From assembly GCA_023458055.1 (NCBI GenBank), contig JAEXAW010000022.1:1-64000 (forward strand): a DNA stretch of 64,000 bases. Reading direction: 5' to 3'. Source of the stretch: Pseudomonadota bacterium. GTDB taxonomy: Bacteria; Pseudomonadota; Alphaproteobacteria; Sphingomonadales; Sphingomonadaceae. The translations under genes and the position numbers were made by a program. The notes below the pieces were generated by a model that saw only the letters and a program-made list of their open reading frames with translations, was not told where the DNA came from and did no database searches. This document shows, piece after piece, positions 1-9,575 of the stretch; position 1 is the first letter of the stretch; each line of letters opens with the position of its first letter.

Positions 1-725
1 TCGCCTTCATGGCGGGGTATGGAATCAAAGGCTTCCTGATCGCGCAGAGCCTCAACCAGATCGAGCGCGCCTATGGCCCGAACAACGCGATCCTCGACAA
101 CTGCCATGTGCGCGTCAGCTTCGCCACGAACGACGAAAGGACGGCCAAGCGGGTGAGCGACGCACTCGGCACCGCGACCGAACTGCGCGACTCCACCAAC
201 TACGCCGGGCACAGATTGGCCCCGTGGCTTGGGCATCTCATGGTTTCACGGCAGGAGACGGCCCGCCCGCTACTCACGCCGGGCGAAATCATGCAGCTTC
301 CGCCCACCGATGAAATCGTGATGGTCGCGGGCACACCGCCGATCCGCGCGACCAAGGCCCGCTATTTCGAGGACGCGCGGTTGCAGGAACGCATCCTGAC
401 CCCGCCCGATCTGGTCGCCGCTCCGCTGGCGCCCAGTCCATCCGCCGATGATTGGTCCGGCCGTGTGGTCGCGGCGGAAAGCCATTCCGCGACCGACGCC
501 GCACACGGGGCCGAGGGCGATCCGGCCAATGCTGGCATCCGCCGCGAGCCGGAGCTGCCTGAGCATGAGGAAATCGTCGCCCCGCCGCCATCACCCGAAC
601 AGGAGTTCGAGTTTGTGGACGACGAGCCGGACGTTGACGCGGCCAAGGCCCGCGCCATGCGCCAACGTATGAGGATGGTCGCGCGGCAGGTCGCATTGAA
701 CCCCGATGACGGAATCGACCTTTGA
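1..725 (+). CDS. traG: TraG-type conjugal coupling protein, C-terminal part (5' end outside window)
   Basis: This is the last ~240 residues of a VirD4/TraG coupling ATPase, which links the relaxosome to the type IV secretion channel at the inner membrane. The frame is open to the left edge, so the ATG at 9 is internal and not a start. The visible part has the family's distal ATPase segment (GFLIAQSLNQIERAYG, then a DNCHVRVSFATND stretch) followed by an acidic, proline-rich tail. The Walker motifs lie outside the window. A ribbon-helix-helix gene follows after 10 bases and the trb operon begins 640 bases downstream, the usual order in P-type transfer regions of alphaproteobacterial elements. 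Confidence 0.88.
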   Translation, partial: AFMAGYGIKGFLIAQSLNQIERAYGPNNAILDNCHVRVSFATNDERTAKRVSDALGTATELRDSTNYAGHRLAPWLGHLMVSRQETARPLLTPGEIMQLPPTDEIVMVAGTPPIRATKARYFEDARLQERILTPPDLVAAPLAPSPSADDWSGRVVAAESHSATDAAHGAEGDPANAGIRREPELPEHEEIVAPPPSPEQEFEFVDDEPDVDAAKARAMRQRMRMVARQVALNPDDGIDL

Positions 726-735
726 GGACACGACC

Positions 736-1215
736 ATGGCAACCAGAACCCGCCTGAATCTCTATTTCGACCCCGCGCTCATTCCGCAGATCGAAGCGAT
801 GGCGCTGCGCCGCTCGGTGGCGCTGCGCCGTAATGTCTCAAAATCCGCCATCGTGGAGGCGGCGGTCATATCTTACCTGTCCGGCGATGCCGACGACCAG
901 CTTGAAGCCGCCATGTCGCGCCGCATGGACAAGCTCGGCCGCCAGATCGACACGCTCGACCTGGATCTCGCCGTCCTCGGCGAGACGGTCGCGCAGTTCA
1001 TCCATTTCTGGATGACCATCACACCGCCGCTTACGGGAGCCGCACAATCCGCTGCCCGAGCGAAAGGCGCGGAGCGGTTCGAGGGCTTCATGCAAAATCT
1101 CGGCCGGCGTCTGGCGACGGGCGACAGGTTCCTCAAGGAGCTGTCGCGTGACCTCGACTCACTTCCCGACGATCAGTTGCCGGACGAGTCCGAGAGCAAC
1201 GGCGATCAAGAATGA
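736..1215 (+). CDS. CopG-like ribbon-helix-helix protein of the transfer region
   Basis: This is a 159-residue protein whose N-terminus (MATRTRLNLYFDPALIPQIE) has the beta-strand plus helix pattern of ribbon-helix-helix DNA-binding proteins. A longer helical C-terminal half follows. Such CopG-like proteins sit between traG and trbB in many alphaproteobacterial conjugation loci, where they probably bind operator or oriT DNA. I chose the ATG at 736 because GAGGA at 724-728 gives proper spacing. An in-frame ATG at 706 would overlap traG and has no clear ribosome-binding site. The exact DNA target is unknown. Confidence 0.75.
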   Translation: MATRTRLNLYFDPALIPQIEAMALRRSVALRRNVSKSAIVEAAVISYLSGDADDQLEAAMSRRMDKLGRQIDTLDLDLAVLGETVAQFIHFWMTITPPLTGAAQSAARAKGAERFEGFMQNLGRRLATGDRFLKELSRDLDSLPDDQLPDESESNGDQE

Positions 1216-1361
1216 GTATTCGGACCCATCCTATTTACCGCCGTTCGCCGCCGATCACCGCCGCCTCATAGATACTTGTTGAACCGGCCGCATTTCGGTC
1301 TCTCTTAATCGACCCCGATCTGGGGATTGCCTGTCGCGCCCCATGAAGAAACGGGGCCGAC

Positions 1362-2357
1362 ATGACCACCAACCACCAAAAACCGGAATCCATCGCGCGC
1401 GGCGCGCGCATGTTGCGCACCGCGCTCGGCCCCGCCATTGCCCGGCTGCTCGAAGACCCGGCCGTCGTCGAGGTGATGCTGAACCCGGATGGTCGCCTTT
1501 GGGTGGACCGGCTATCCGAAGGGCTTTCCGACACGGGCGAGCGACTGTCCGCCGCCGATGGCGAACGCATCGTTCGGCTAGTCGCGCATCATGTCGGCGC
1601 GGAGGTTCATGCCCGCAGCCCCCGCGTCTCGGCCGAACTGCCCGAGAGCGGGGAGCGGTTTGAAGGGCTATTGCCGCCCGTGGTCGCTGCCCCGACCTTC
1701 GCCATCCGCAAGCCCGCCGTCGCGGTGTTCACGCTCGACGACTATGTGGCGGCGGGCATCATGTCCACCGATCAGGCGGAAACGCTGCGCGAAGCCGTCG
1801 CATCCCGCGCCAATATCTTGGTAGCGGGCGGCACCAGCACCGGCAAAACCACGCTGACCAATGCGCTGCTCGCCGAGGTGGCGAAGACGGCGGATCGCGT
1901 CGTCATCATCGAGGACACGCGCGAGCTGCAATGCGCCGCGCCCAACCTTGTCGCCATGCGGACGAAAGACGGCGTGGCGACGCTTTCCGATCTGGTCCGG
2001 TCCTCGCTGCGCCTGCGCCCCGACCGCATCCCTATCGGCGAGGTGCGCGGATCGGAAGCCCTCGACCTGCTCAAAGCATGGGGCACGGGCCATCCGGGCG
2101 GGATCGGCACCATTCATGCAGGCACCGGCATCGGCGCGCTGCGCCGCCTTGAACAGCTCATCCAAGAGGCTGTCGTCACCGTCCCGCGCGCCCTGATCGC
2201 CGAGACAATCGACCTCGTTGCCGTCCTTTCCGGGCGCGGTTCCGCGCGCCGGCTGGCCGAACTCGCCCGCGTCGAAGGGCTGGGACCGGACGGCGACTAC
2301 CGCATCACGCATCCCATCCCTTTGGCAATCCCCACCAGCACAGGAGAATCTTCATGA
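1362..2357 (+). CDS. trbB: P-type conjugative transfer ATPase TrbB
   Basis: This is a VirB11/TrbB secretion ATPase of 331 residues, a normal family length. It forms a cytoplasmic hexamer that powers pilus biogenesis and substrate transfer. The Walker A sequence GGTSTGKTT is at residues 156-164, followed by the VVIIEDTREL segment and the GTGHPGGIGTIHAG histidine-box region typical of the GspE/VirB11 superfamily. It is the first gene of the trb operon. The 146 bases before it contain no gene and probably hold the operon's promoter, though I see no convincing boxes. Its stop overlaps the start of trbC (ATGA), implying translational coupling. Confidence 0.95.
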   Translation: MTTNHQKPESIARGARMLRTALGPAIARLLEDPAVVEVMLNPDGRLWVDRLSEGLSDTGERLSAADGERIVRLVAHHVGAEVHARSPRVSAELPESGERFEGLLPPVVAAPTFAIRKPAVAVFTLDDYVAAGIMSTDQAETLREAVASRANILVAGGTSTGKTTLTNALLAEVAKTADRVVIIEDTRELQCAAPNLVAMRTKDGVATLSDLVRSSLRLRPDRIPIGEVRGSEALDLLKAWGTGHPGGIGTIHAGTGIGALRRLEQLIQEAVVTVPRALIAETIDLVAVLSGRGSARRLAELARVEGLGPDGDYRITHPIPLAIPTSTGESS

Positions 2358-2686
2358 TCCGCACGATTTCGCGCGGCTATCGCTTCGCCGCGACCGCCGC
2401 ATCCACCCTTGTCATCAGCTTCATGCTCGCCCCGGCCGCCCATGCGTCCGGTTCGTCGATGCCGTGGGAAGCACCGCTCCAAAGCATCCTCCAGTCCATC
2501 GAAGGGCCGGTCGCCAAGATCATCGCCGTCATCATCATCATCGTGACCGGCCTGACTTTGGCCTTCGGCGATACGGGCGGCGGCTTTCGCAAGCTGATCC
2601 AGATCGTGTTCGGCCTGTCCATCGCCTTCGCGGCGTCGAGCTTCTTCCTGTCGTTCTTCTCGTTCGGCGGCGGGGCGCTCATCTGA
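2354..2686 (+). CDS. trbC: Conjugal pilin TrbC/VirB2
   Basis: This is a 110-residue pilin precursor. It has a long signal peptide ending near AHA (about residue 32) and two hydrophobic segments, roughly residues 54-72 and 81-102, separated by a short polar loop (GDTGGGFRK). That is the TrbC/VirB2 layout. In IncP systems such pilins are trimmed and cyclised, but whether this one is cannot be read from the sequence. It overlaps trbB by four bases and trbD by one, as expected inside the trb operon. Confidence 0.92.
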   Translation: MIRTISRGYRFAATAASTLVISFMLAPAAHASGSSMPWEAPLQSILQSIEGPVAKIIAVIIIIVTGLTLAFGDTGGGFRKLIQIVFGLSIAFAASSFFLSFFSFGGGALI

Positions 2687-2967
2687 TGGCGGGCGGCCTC
2701 GAACAGCTCGACGCGGTGCCGGGGTTCACGGTCCCGGTCCATCGGGCGCTGACCGAGCATATTTTGCTCGGCGGCGCACCGCGCTCCATCGCGATTCTGA
2801 ACGGCACGCTGGCCGGGGCCGTGGGCCTCGGCCTGCGCCTCTGGCTGGTCGGCATCGCCATCTGGGCCATCGGTCATTTCGCGGCCGTGTGGGCGGCAAA
2901 GCGCGATCCCCTCTTTGTCGAGGTCGGGCGGCGGCATCTGCGCATCCCCGGCCATCTGGCGGTGTGA
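2686..2967 (+). CDS. trbD: Conjugal transfer protein TrbD (VirB3-like)
   Basis: This 93-residue protein begins MAGGLEQLDAVPGFTVPVHR and has one long hydrophobic stretch, about residues 35-65, the size and shape of TrbD/VirB3 inner-membrane components. Its ATG shares one base with the trbC stop (TGATG). A much longer open frame extends upstream in this phase but runs across trbB and trbC, so it is not the gene. VirB3-like proteins associate with the VirB4/TrbE ATPase, whose gene follows directly. Confidence 0.9.
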   Translation: MAGGLEQLDAVPGFTVPVHRALTEHILLGGAPRSIAILNGTLAGAVGLGLRLWLVGIAIWAIGHFAAVWAAKRDPLFVEVGRRHLRIPGHLAV

Positions 2968-2980
2968 GGGAGGCGCGTCG

Positions 2981-5473
2981 ATGATGAACCTTGCCGAATA
3001 CCGCAGCACCGCCACCCGACTCGCCGACTATCTGCCATGGGCGGCACTGGTCGGCTCCGGCGTCGTCTTGAACAAGGATGGGAGTTTTCAGAGGACCGCG
3101 AAGTTTCGCGGCCCCGATCTGGATTCCGCCGTCGCGGCCGAGCTGGTCGCCGTCGCCGGCCGCATCAACAACGCCGTGCGCCGTCTCGGCTCCGGCTGGA
3201 GCATCTTCGTCGAGGCACAGCGCAGCGAGGCGGCGACCTATCCCGATAGTCGCTTTCCCGATGCCGCGTCGGCGCTGGTCGATGCGGAACGGAAGGCTGG
3301 TTTCGAGGAAGCGGACGCGCATTTCGTGTCCGGCTACTTCCTCACCTTCCTCTGGCTGCCCCCGGCCGAGGAAGCCGCCCGCACTGAGGCATGGCTCTAT
3401 GAGGGCCGCGAGAAAACCGGCGTGGACCCGTGGGAGCTGATGCGCGGCTTCATCGACCGCACCGACCGCGTGCTGGCGCTGCTCGACGGCTTCATGCCCG
3501 AGTGCCGTTGGATGGATGACGGCGCAACGCTGACCTACCTCCATTCCACCATCTCAACCAACCGCCATCGCGTGCGCGTGCCCGAGGTGCCGATGCACCT
3601 CGACGCGCTGCTCGCCGACCAGCCGTTGACTGGCGGGCTGGAGCCGCGCCTTGGCGACACACATCTGCGCGTCCTGACCATCGTGGGATTCCCGACCGCA
3701 ACGATGCCGGGCCTGCTCGACGAGATGAACCGGCTGCCGTTCCCCTACAGGTGGGGCACGCGCGCGATCCTGCTCGACAAGACCGATGCGACCCGGTTGC
3801 TGACCCGCATCCGTCGCCAATGGTTCGCTAAGCGCAAGAGCATCGCGGCGATCTTGAAAGAGGTGATGACCAACGAGGCGTCCGCCCTTGTGGACACCGA
3901 CGCGGCGAACAAGGCGCTCGACGCCGACATGGCGTTGCAGGAGCTTGGGGCAGACGTGGCGGGCATGGCCTACGTCACGGCGACCGTCACCGTATGGGAT
4001 GCCGACCCGCGCGTGGCGCAAGAGAAGCTGCGCCTGGTCGAGAAGATCGTTCAGGGCCGTGACTTCACCGTCATGCCCGAGAGCGTCAACGCGGTTGACG
4101 CATGGCTCGGCAGTCTGCCCGGACACGCCTACGCCAATGTCCGCCAGCCGCCCATCAGCACTTTGAATCTCGCCCACATGATCCCGCTTTCAGCGGTGTG
4201 GGCGGGGCCGGAACGGGACGAGCATTTCGGTGCACCCCCTTTGCTCTTTGGAAAGACTGAAGGCTCAACCCCGTTCCGGCTAAGTCTCCATGTCGGCGAC
4301 GTAGGACACACCCTTGTCGTTGGCCCGACCGGCGCGGGCAAATCCGTGCTGCTGGCGCTCATGGCCTTGCAGTTCCGGCGCTATGCGGGATCGCAGGTTT
4401 TCGCCTTCGACTTCGGCGGCAGCATCCGCGCCGCCGCGCTCGCCATGGGCGGGGATTGGCACGATTTGGGCGGTGGCCTCACGGAAGGAGATGAGGCGTC
4501 CGTTTCGCTCCAGCCACTTGCCCGCATCCACGACACCTATGAACGCGCATGGGCGGCGGACTGGATTGCGGCCATCCTCATGCGCGAGGGGCTGGCGATC
4601 ACGCCCGAGGTCAAGGAACACCTTTGGACGGCGCTGACTTCGCTCGCTTCCGCGCCGGTCGAGGAACGGACCATCACCGGCCTTGCGGTGCTGTTGCAAT
4701 CCAACGATCTGAAACAGGCGCTCCGTCCGTTCTGCGTCGGCGGTGCCTATGGCCGGCTGCTCGACGCCGAGACAGAGCATTTGGGATCGGCGGACGTGCA
4801 AGCCTTCGAGATCGAGGGCCTTGTCGGGACCGGCGCGGCCCCTGCCGTGCTTGCTTATCTGTTCCATCGTATCGGCGACCGGCTCGATGGCCGCCCCACG
4901 CTGCTCATCATAGATGAAGGCTGGCTTGCCCTGGACGACGAGGGTTTCGCCGGCCAGCTCCGTGAGTGGCTGAAAACGCTGCGCAAGAAGAACGCCAGCG
5001 TCATCTTCGCCACACAAAGCCTGTCCGACATTGACGGCAGCAACATCGCGCCCGCGATTATCGAGAGCTGCCCGACGCGACTCTTGCTGCCGAACGAGCG
5101 CGCCATCGAGCCGCAGATCACGGCCATCTATCGCCGCTTCGGCCTCAATGACAGGCAGATCGAAATCCTCGCACGGGCCACGCCCAAGCGGGATTATTAC
5201 TGCCAGTCACGGCGCGGCAATCGCCTGTTCGAGCTTGGCCTGTCCGAAGTCGGCCTCGCCCTCTGCGCCGCATCCGCCAAATCCGACCAGACCCTCATTG
5301 CGCAGATCGTCGCCGAACGCGGCCGCGACGGCTTCCTCGCCGCATGGCTGCGCGAGCGCGGCGTCGATTGGGCGGCCGACCTGATCCCGAACCTCACCAA
5401 TCTTGCCGACCGGCCGGAATCCGCCGCGCCGGCCCCGCTCGATAGCCACCCCACACAGGAGATTCTTCCATGA
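2981..5473 (+). CDS. trbE: Conjugative transfer ATPase TrbE (VirB4 family)
   Basis: This is the large secretion ATPase of the channel, 830 residues. Walker A GPTGAGKS is at about residues 448-455 and Walker B LLIIDEGW at about 641-648 (D645, E646). The N-terminal CagE/TrbE/VirB domain precedes them. I chose the ATG at 2981, preceded by GTGAGGGAG; an in-frame upstream start at 2915 lies inside trbD. VirB4 proteins work with TrbB and the coupling protein to drive pilus assembly and DNA export. The stop overlaps trbJ by four bases. Confidence 0.95.
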   Translation: MMNLAEYRSTATRLADYLPWAALVGSGVVLNKDGSFQRTAKFRGPDLDSAVAAELVAVAGRINNAVRRLGSGWSIFVEAQRSEAATYPDSRFPDAASALVDAERKAGFEEADAHFVSGYFLTFLWLPPAEEAARTEAWLYEGREKTGVDPWELMRGFIDRTDRVLALLDGFMPECRWMDDGATLTYLHSTISTNRHRVRVPEVPMHLDALLADQPLTGGLEPRLGDTHLRVLTIVGFPTATMPGLLDEMNRLPFPYRWGTRAILLDKTDATRLLTRIRRQWFAKRKSIAAILKEVMTNEASALVDTDAANKALDADMALQELGADVAGMAYVTATVTVWDADPRVAQEKLRLVEKIVQGRDFTVMPESVNAVDAWLGSLPGHAYANVRQPPISTLNLAHMIPLSAVWAGPERDEHFGAPPLLFGKTEGSTPFRLSLHVGDVGHTLVVGPTGAGKSVLLALMALQFRRYAGSQVFAFDFGGSIRAAALAMGGDWHDLGGGLTEGDEASVSLQPLARIHDTYERAWAADWIAAILMREGLAITPEVKEHLWTALTSLASAPVEERTITGLAVLLQSNDLKQALRPFCVGGAYGRLLDAETEHLGSADVQAFEIEGLVGTGAAPAVLAYLFHRIGDRLDGRPTLLIIDEGWLALDDEGFAGQLREWLKTLRKKNASVIFATQSLSDIDGSNIAPAIIESCPTRLLLPNERAIEPQITAIYRRFGLNDRQIEILARATPKRDYYCQSRRGNRLFELGLSEVGLALCAASAKSDQTLIAQIVAERGRDGFLAAWLRERGVDWAADLIPNLTNLADRPESAAPAPLDSHPTQEILP

Positions 5474-6246
5474 CCTATCCCAAGATCGTTGGGGCCTCGG
5501 CCCTCGCGCTGGCGCTCGCCATGCCCGTCGCGCTTTCGCCCATGCTGGCAAGCCCGGCCCATGCACAATTCGGCTTCGGCCGGATCGTCTATGACCCGAC
5601 CAACTATGCGCAAAACCTGCTTACCGCCGCGCGCACGCTGGAGCAGATCAACAACCAGATTCAGAGCCTCCAGAACGAGGCGCAGATGCTCATCAATCAG
5701 GCCCGCAATCTGGCGAGCCTGCCATATTCCTCGCTCCAGCAGCTCCAGCAGAGCGTCCAGCGCACGCAGCAGCTTCTCGGGCAGGCACAGAACATCGCCT
5801 TCGAGGTCGGCCAGATCGACCAAGCGTTCCAGAAGCAATATGGCAATGTCTCGCTTTCGGCGACCGACGCCCAGCTTGTCGCCGATGCGCGCAGCCGGTG
5901 GGAGAACACGGTCGGCAGCTTGCAGGACGCCATGCGCGTGCAGGCGGGAGCGGTCGGCAATATCGACAGCAACCGCGCCGAAATGGCCGCGCTGGTCGGC
6001 CAGAGCCAAGGCGCGACCGGCGCGCTGCAAGCCACGCAGGCCGGCAACCAGCTTCTCGCCCTCCAGTCGCAGCAGCTTTCCGACCTGATCGCGGTCATCT
6101 CGGCCAATGGCCGGGCCGACGCGCTGACCGAGGCCGAGCGCGCGACCGCTGCTGAACAGGGCCGCATCCAGCGCGAGCGGTTCCTGACACCCGGCACCGG
6201 CTACCTGCCGGGCAACGCGCAGATGTTCAACAACGGCAACAACTGA
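5470..6246 (+). CDS. trbJ: Conjugal transfer protein TrbJ (VirB5-like)
   Basis: This is a 258-residue exported protein with a clear signal peptide (cleavage near AHA-QFG, about residue 33). A long, glutamine-rich helical region follows with several NQIQSLQNEAQ-type coiled-coil heptads. TrbJ/VirB5 proteins are minor pilus components thought to sit at the pilus tip or to stabilise the mating pair. The start overlaps the trbE stop (ATGA). Size, position between trbE and trbL and helical composition all fit. Confidence 0.92.
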   Translation: MTYPKIVGASALALALAMPVALSPMLASPAHAQFGFGRIVYDPTNYAQNLLTAARTLEQINNQIQSLQNEAQMLINQARNLASLPYSSLQQLQQSVQRTQQLLGQAQNIAFEVGQIDQAFQKQYGNVSLSATDAQLVADARSRWENTVGSLQDAMRVQAGAVGNIDSNRAEMAALVGQSQGATGALQATQAGNQLLALQSQQLSDLIAVISANGRADALTEAERATAAEQGRIQRERFLTPGTGYLPGNAQMFNNGNN

Positions 6247-6260
6247 CCGGGAGGCTCGCC

Positions 6261-6527
6261 ATGGACGGCAAGATGCTGGCCCGGCTCGGGGCCGTGGTGT
6301 TCGTTGCGATTGCCTTGACAGTGACCGCAATCGACATGGCGCGGAAGGATGAACCTTCCGCGCCGCTCCCGGCCTCGGCCCTCCAGCCGCCGCCCGATCC
6401 CCTGCGCGCCAGCCTGCGCCGTTGCCAGCAGCTCGGCGAGGCCGCCGCAAGCGATGCCGACTGCCTCGCCGCTTGGGCTGAATCCCGCGACCGCTTCCTC
6501 GGCCGTGACCGCAGCGAGGCGCGCTGA
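6261..6527 (+). CDS. Putative entry-exclusion protein, TrbK-alt type
   Basis: This small 88-residue protein has an N-terminal hydrophobic anchor at about residues 8-24 and a short polar domain with two cysteines (RRCQQLG and DADCLAAW). A small gene at this place between trbJ and trbL matches the 'TrbK-alt' family. That family is named by analogy with the IncP entry-exclusion lipoprotein TrbK, although it has no clear lipobox. A GGAG-type ribosome-binding site lies just before the ATG. The entry-exclusion role is an inference from position and size, not shown by sequence. Confidence 0.75.
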   Translation: MDGKMLARLGAVVFVAIALTVTAIDMARKDEPSAPLPASALQPPPDPLRASLRRCQQLGEAAASDADCLAAWAESRDRFLGRDRSEAR

Positions 6528-6529
6528 CC

Positions 6530-7891
6530 ATGGGCAACACGGGCGTCATCGACAATTTCCTCGGAGTCTTCACCTCCTACATCGACAGTGGTTTTGGGCT
6601 GCTCGGCGGCGAGGTCGCCTTCATCGCCACAACGCTGATCGTCATCGACGTGACGCTCGCCGCGCTCTTTTGGGCATGGGGCGCGGATGACGACATTATC
6701 GCGCGGCTGGTCAAAAAGACGCTGTTCATCGGCGTCTTCGCCTACATCATCGGCAATTGGAACAACCTCGCCCGCATCGTCTTCGAGAGTTTCGCCGGCC
6801 TCGGCCTCATGGCCTCGGGCACCGGCTTTTCCGTCACCGATCTGATGCGGCCGGGCCGCGTGGCGCAGACCGGCCTCGACGCCGGCCGTCCGCTTCTCGA
6901 TTCCATTTCCGACCTGATGGGCTGGATCAGCTTCTTCGAGAACTTCATCCAGATCGCGTGCCTGCTGTTTGCATGGGCGCTGGTGGTGCTGGCCTTCTTC
7001 ATCCTCGCCATCCAGCTTTTCGTGACGCTGATCGAGTTCAAGCTGACCACGCTCGCCGGCTTCGTCCTGATCCCCTTCGGCCTGTTCGGCAAGACCGCCT
7101 TCATGGCCGAGAAGGTCTTGGGCAATGTGGTGTCGTCCGGCATCAAGGTCTTGGTGCTCGCCGTCATCATCGGCATCGGCAGCACCTTATTTTCGCAATT
7201 CACGGCCGGTTTCGGCGGGGCAACCCCGACCATCGACGACGCCATGGCGATTGTGCTGGCAGCCCTGTCGCTGCTCGGCCTCGGCATCTTCGGCCCCGGC
7301 ATCGCCAACGGCATCGTCTCTGGCGGCCCGCAGCTCGGCGCGGGCGCGGCCGTGGGAACCGGCCTTGCGGTCGCAGGTGCAGGTGTCGCCGCTGGCGGCG
7401 GGGCTATGCTTGCGGCCAAGGGCGGTGCTGCCGCCCTCTCCGGTGGGGCCGCGGCCGTCCGCGGCGGTGCGACCGCCGCGGGCGCGGCAACCGCAGCCTA
7501 TAGCGTCGGCGCGCTCGGCCAGTCCGGCGCGGTCGGTGTTGCTTCCGGCCTTGGTGGTGTTGCCCGCGCCGCAGGCTCGGCCGCCGTCTCTCCCTTGAAG
7601 CGCGCCGTCTCGAAAGCCACCGAGAGCGTCAAGTCCAGCTTTTCCGGTGGCGCACGCGCCGCCTTCGGTGTGACCGGCGGCTCATCCACCGCAGGCACGG
7701 TCGGCGGCGCGAGCGCCGATCCCACCGCAGCAGCATCCGGCCCGGCCGGCAGCCCGCCCGCATGGGCGCAACGGATGCGGCGCTCGCAGGCCATGAACCA
7801 CGGCACGACCATGGCCGCCCATGCGGTGCGCTCCGGCGACAGCCACGGCTCCGGTTCCTCCATCAACCTTTCCGAAAGTGACCGCTCATGA
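6530..7891 (+). CDS. trbL: Conjugal transfer membrane protein TrbL (VirB6-like)
   Basis: This 453-residue polytopic inner-membrane protein has about six hydrophobic helices within residues 20-260. A long Gly/Ala-rich segment follows (repeated GAG, AAG and GGAA runs, residues ~265-350), then a low-complexity hydrophilic tail. That is the standard TrbL layout. TrbL forms part of the inner-membrane channel for DNA. It starts two bases after the TrbK-like gene and overlaps trbF by four bases. Confidence 0.92.
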   Translation: MGNTGVIDNFLGVFTSYIDSGFGLLGGEVAFIATTLIVIDVTLAALFWAWGADDDIIARLVKKTLFIGVFAYIIGNWNNLARIVFESFAGLGLMASGTGFSVTDLMRPGRVAQTGLDAGRPLLDSISDLMGWISFFENFIQIACLLFAWALVVLAFFILAIQLFVTLIEFKLTTLAGFVLIPFGLFGKTAFMAEKVLGNVVSSGIKVLVLAVIIGIGSTLFSQFTAGFGGATPTIDDAMAIVLAALSLLGLGIFGPGIANGIVSGGPQLGAGAAVGTGLAVAGAGVAAGGGAMLAAKGGAAALSGGAAAVRGGATAAGAATAAYSVGALGQSGAVGVASGLGGVARAAGSAAVSPLKRAVSKATESVKSSFSGGARAAFGVTGGSSTAGTVGGASADPTAAASGPAGSPPAWAQRMRRSQAMNHGTTMAAHAVRSGDSHGSGSSINLSESDRS

Positions 7892-8577
7892 GCATCTTCA
7901 AACGACCAGCAACCCACTACGGCAAATCGCCGGAACCCGAGACGCCCTATCAGAAGGCCGCGCAGGCATGGGACGAGCGTATCGGCTCGGCCCGCGTGCA
8001 GGCGAGGAACTGGCGTTATATGGCCTTCGGTTCCCTGATCCTGTCGGCCGGCTTCGCCTCGGCGCTGGTCTGGCAATCCGCGCGCGGGACCGTGGTGCCG
8101 TGGGTGGTGCAGGTGGACAATCTTGGACAGGCGCAGACCGTCGCGCCGGCCGCCGCCGATTATCGCCCGACCGACCCGCAGATCGCTTTCCATCTCGGCC
8201 GATTCATCGAGCAGGTCCGCGCGATCCCGGCCGACGCGATCATTGTCCGCCAGAACTGGCTTCGCGCCTACGAATGGACCACGGATCGCGGGGCGGCGGC
8301 GCTCAACGACTACGCCCGCGCCAATGATCCTTTCGCCAAGGTCGGCCGTCAACAGGTCGCCGTCGAGGTGTCTAGCGTCATCCGGGCGTCCCCCAACAGC
8401 TTCCGCGTCGCGTGGACCGAACGCCATTTCGAGAACGGCCAGCTTTCCAGCACGGAACGATGGACCGCGATCCTGACCATCGCCATCCAGCCGCCGCGCG
8501 ATGCCGAACGGCTGCGCGCCAATCCGCTCGGCATCTACGTCAACGCAATTTCGTGGTCGCGGGAGATGAGCCAATGA
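7888..8577 (+). CDS. trbF: Conjugal transfer protein TrbF (VirB8-like)
   Basis: This 229-residue bitopic protein has a cytoplasmic N-terminus, one membrane helix at about residues 45-63, and a periplasmic VirB8-like domain containing the WTERHFENGQL and SREM segments. VirB8/TrbF proteins are assembly factors that bridge the inner membrane and the outer core complex. The ATG overlaps the trbL stop and the stop overlaps the trbG start, both as ATGA. Confidence 0.93.
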   Translation: MSIFKRPATHYGKSPEPETPYQKAAQAWDERIGSARVQARNWRYMAFGSLILSAGFASALVWQSARGTVVPWVVQVDNLGQAQTVAPAAADYRPTDPQIAFHLGRFIEQVRAIPADAIIVRQNWLRAYEWTTDRGAAALNDYARANDPFAKVGRQQVAVEVSSVIRASPNSFRVAWTERHFENGQLSSTERWTAILTIAIQPPRDAERLRANPLGIYVNAISWSREMSQ

Positions 8578-9575
8578 GGACGATCACCCGCACCCCCACA
8601 ATCGCGGCCGTGCTGCTTTCTGCCACCATGCTCGCAGGCTGCGCCACCAACCGGACGCCGCAATTCAGCTATGACGCCAGCGTACCCCCGCTGCCAACCG
8701 TGCAGGCGGCGGCAACCGATAACACGCCCCGGCCTTTGCGTGTGCCCCCTGCATGGACCGTCGCGCGTGGAGGAACCGCCGCAGGGACGCCGGCCGGCCG
8801 CGTCGAGAACGCCAATGCAGCCGCCCGCGTCGAGCCGCGCCGGGAAGGCTACTACAATGCAATCCAGATTTATCCGTGGTCGGAAGGCGCGCTCTATCAG
8901 GTCTATGCCGCAGTCGGGCAGATCACGACCATTGCGCTGGAGCCGGGCGAGAGCCTGACAGGCGCGGGGCCGATTGCGGCCGGCGACACCGCCCGCTGGA
9001 TCATAGGCGACACCGAGAGCGGCAGCGGTGCGAACCGCCGCGTCCATATCCTCGTGAAACCGACGCGACCTGACATTTCCACCAACCTTGTCGTCACCAC
9101 CGACCGGCGCACCTACATGATCGAGTTGCGCGCGCGGGAATCACTCTACATGCCGGCCGTCGCATGGGCCTATCCCGCACCGCCTGCCGGCCAGCGTCAC
9201 ACCGTTCCAGCCGCACCGATCATCCCGGCCGAGGCTGCGCGGAACTACCGCTATGCATTGCACGTGCAGGGCGACAACCCGCCATGGCGGCCGGCTTCCG
9301 TGTTCGACGATGGCCGGCGCGTCTATGTCGTCTTCCCGGCCGGGATCGTGCAGGGCGAAATGCCGCCGATTTTCGTGCTCGGCACGAATGGCGAACCGCA
9401 GATCGTCAACAGCCGAGTCCACCAGAACGTCCTGATCGTGGACCGCCTGTTCGGCGCGGCCGAGCTGCGCCTTGGCAACGGCAACCGCCAGCAGGTCGTC
9501 AGGATCGTTCGCATCAACCCGACGCAGGCCGCTGCCGCACAGCCCGCCAGCGCGACCGGAGGCTCCCCGTCATGA
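8574..9575 (+). CDS. trbG: Conjugal transfer lipoprotein TrbG (VirB9-like)
   Basis: This 333-residue outer-membrane-complex component begins with a lipoprotein signal with lipobox LAGC (residues 20-23), so Cys23 is the likely lipidated residue. The VirB9/CagX-type domain includes the YPWSEGALYQVYAAVGQIT region. I chose the ATG at 8574 because it overlaps the trbF stop (ATGA) and begins the signal peptide. The in-frame ATG at 8412 lies inside trbF. Together with TrbI it should form the outer core ring of the channel. Confidence 0.93.
   Translation: MRTITRTPTIAAVLLSATMLAGCATNRTPQFSYDASVPPLPTVQAAATDNTPRPLRVPPAWTVARGGTAAGTPAGRVENANAAARVEPRREGYYNAIQIYPWSEGALYQVYAAVGQITTIALEPGESLTGAGPIAAGDTARWIIGDTESGSGANRRVHILVKPTRPDISTNLVVTTDRRTYMIELRARESLYMPAVAWAYPAPPAGQRHTVPAAPIIPAEAARNYRYALHVQGDNPPWRPASVFDDGRRVYVVFPAGIVQGEMPPIFVLGTNGEPQIVNSRVHQNVLIVDRLFGAAELRLGNGNRQQVVRIVRINPTQAAAAQPASATGGSPS

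Noticed and set aside
5197..6573. 458-codon open frame on the minus strand
   Set aside because: It runs antisense to trbE, trbJ and the TrbK-like gene and shows shadow-type composition.
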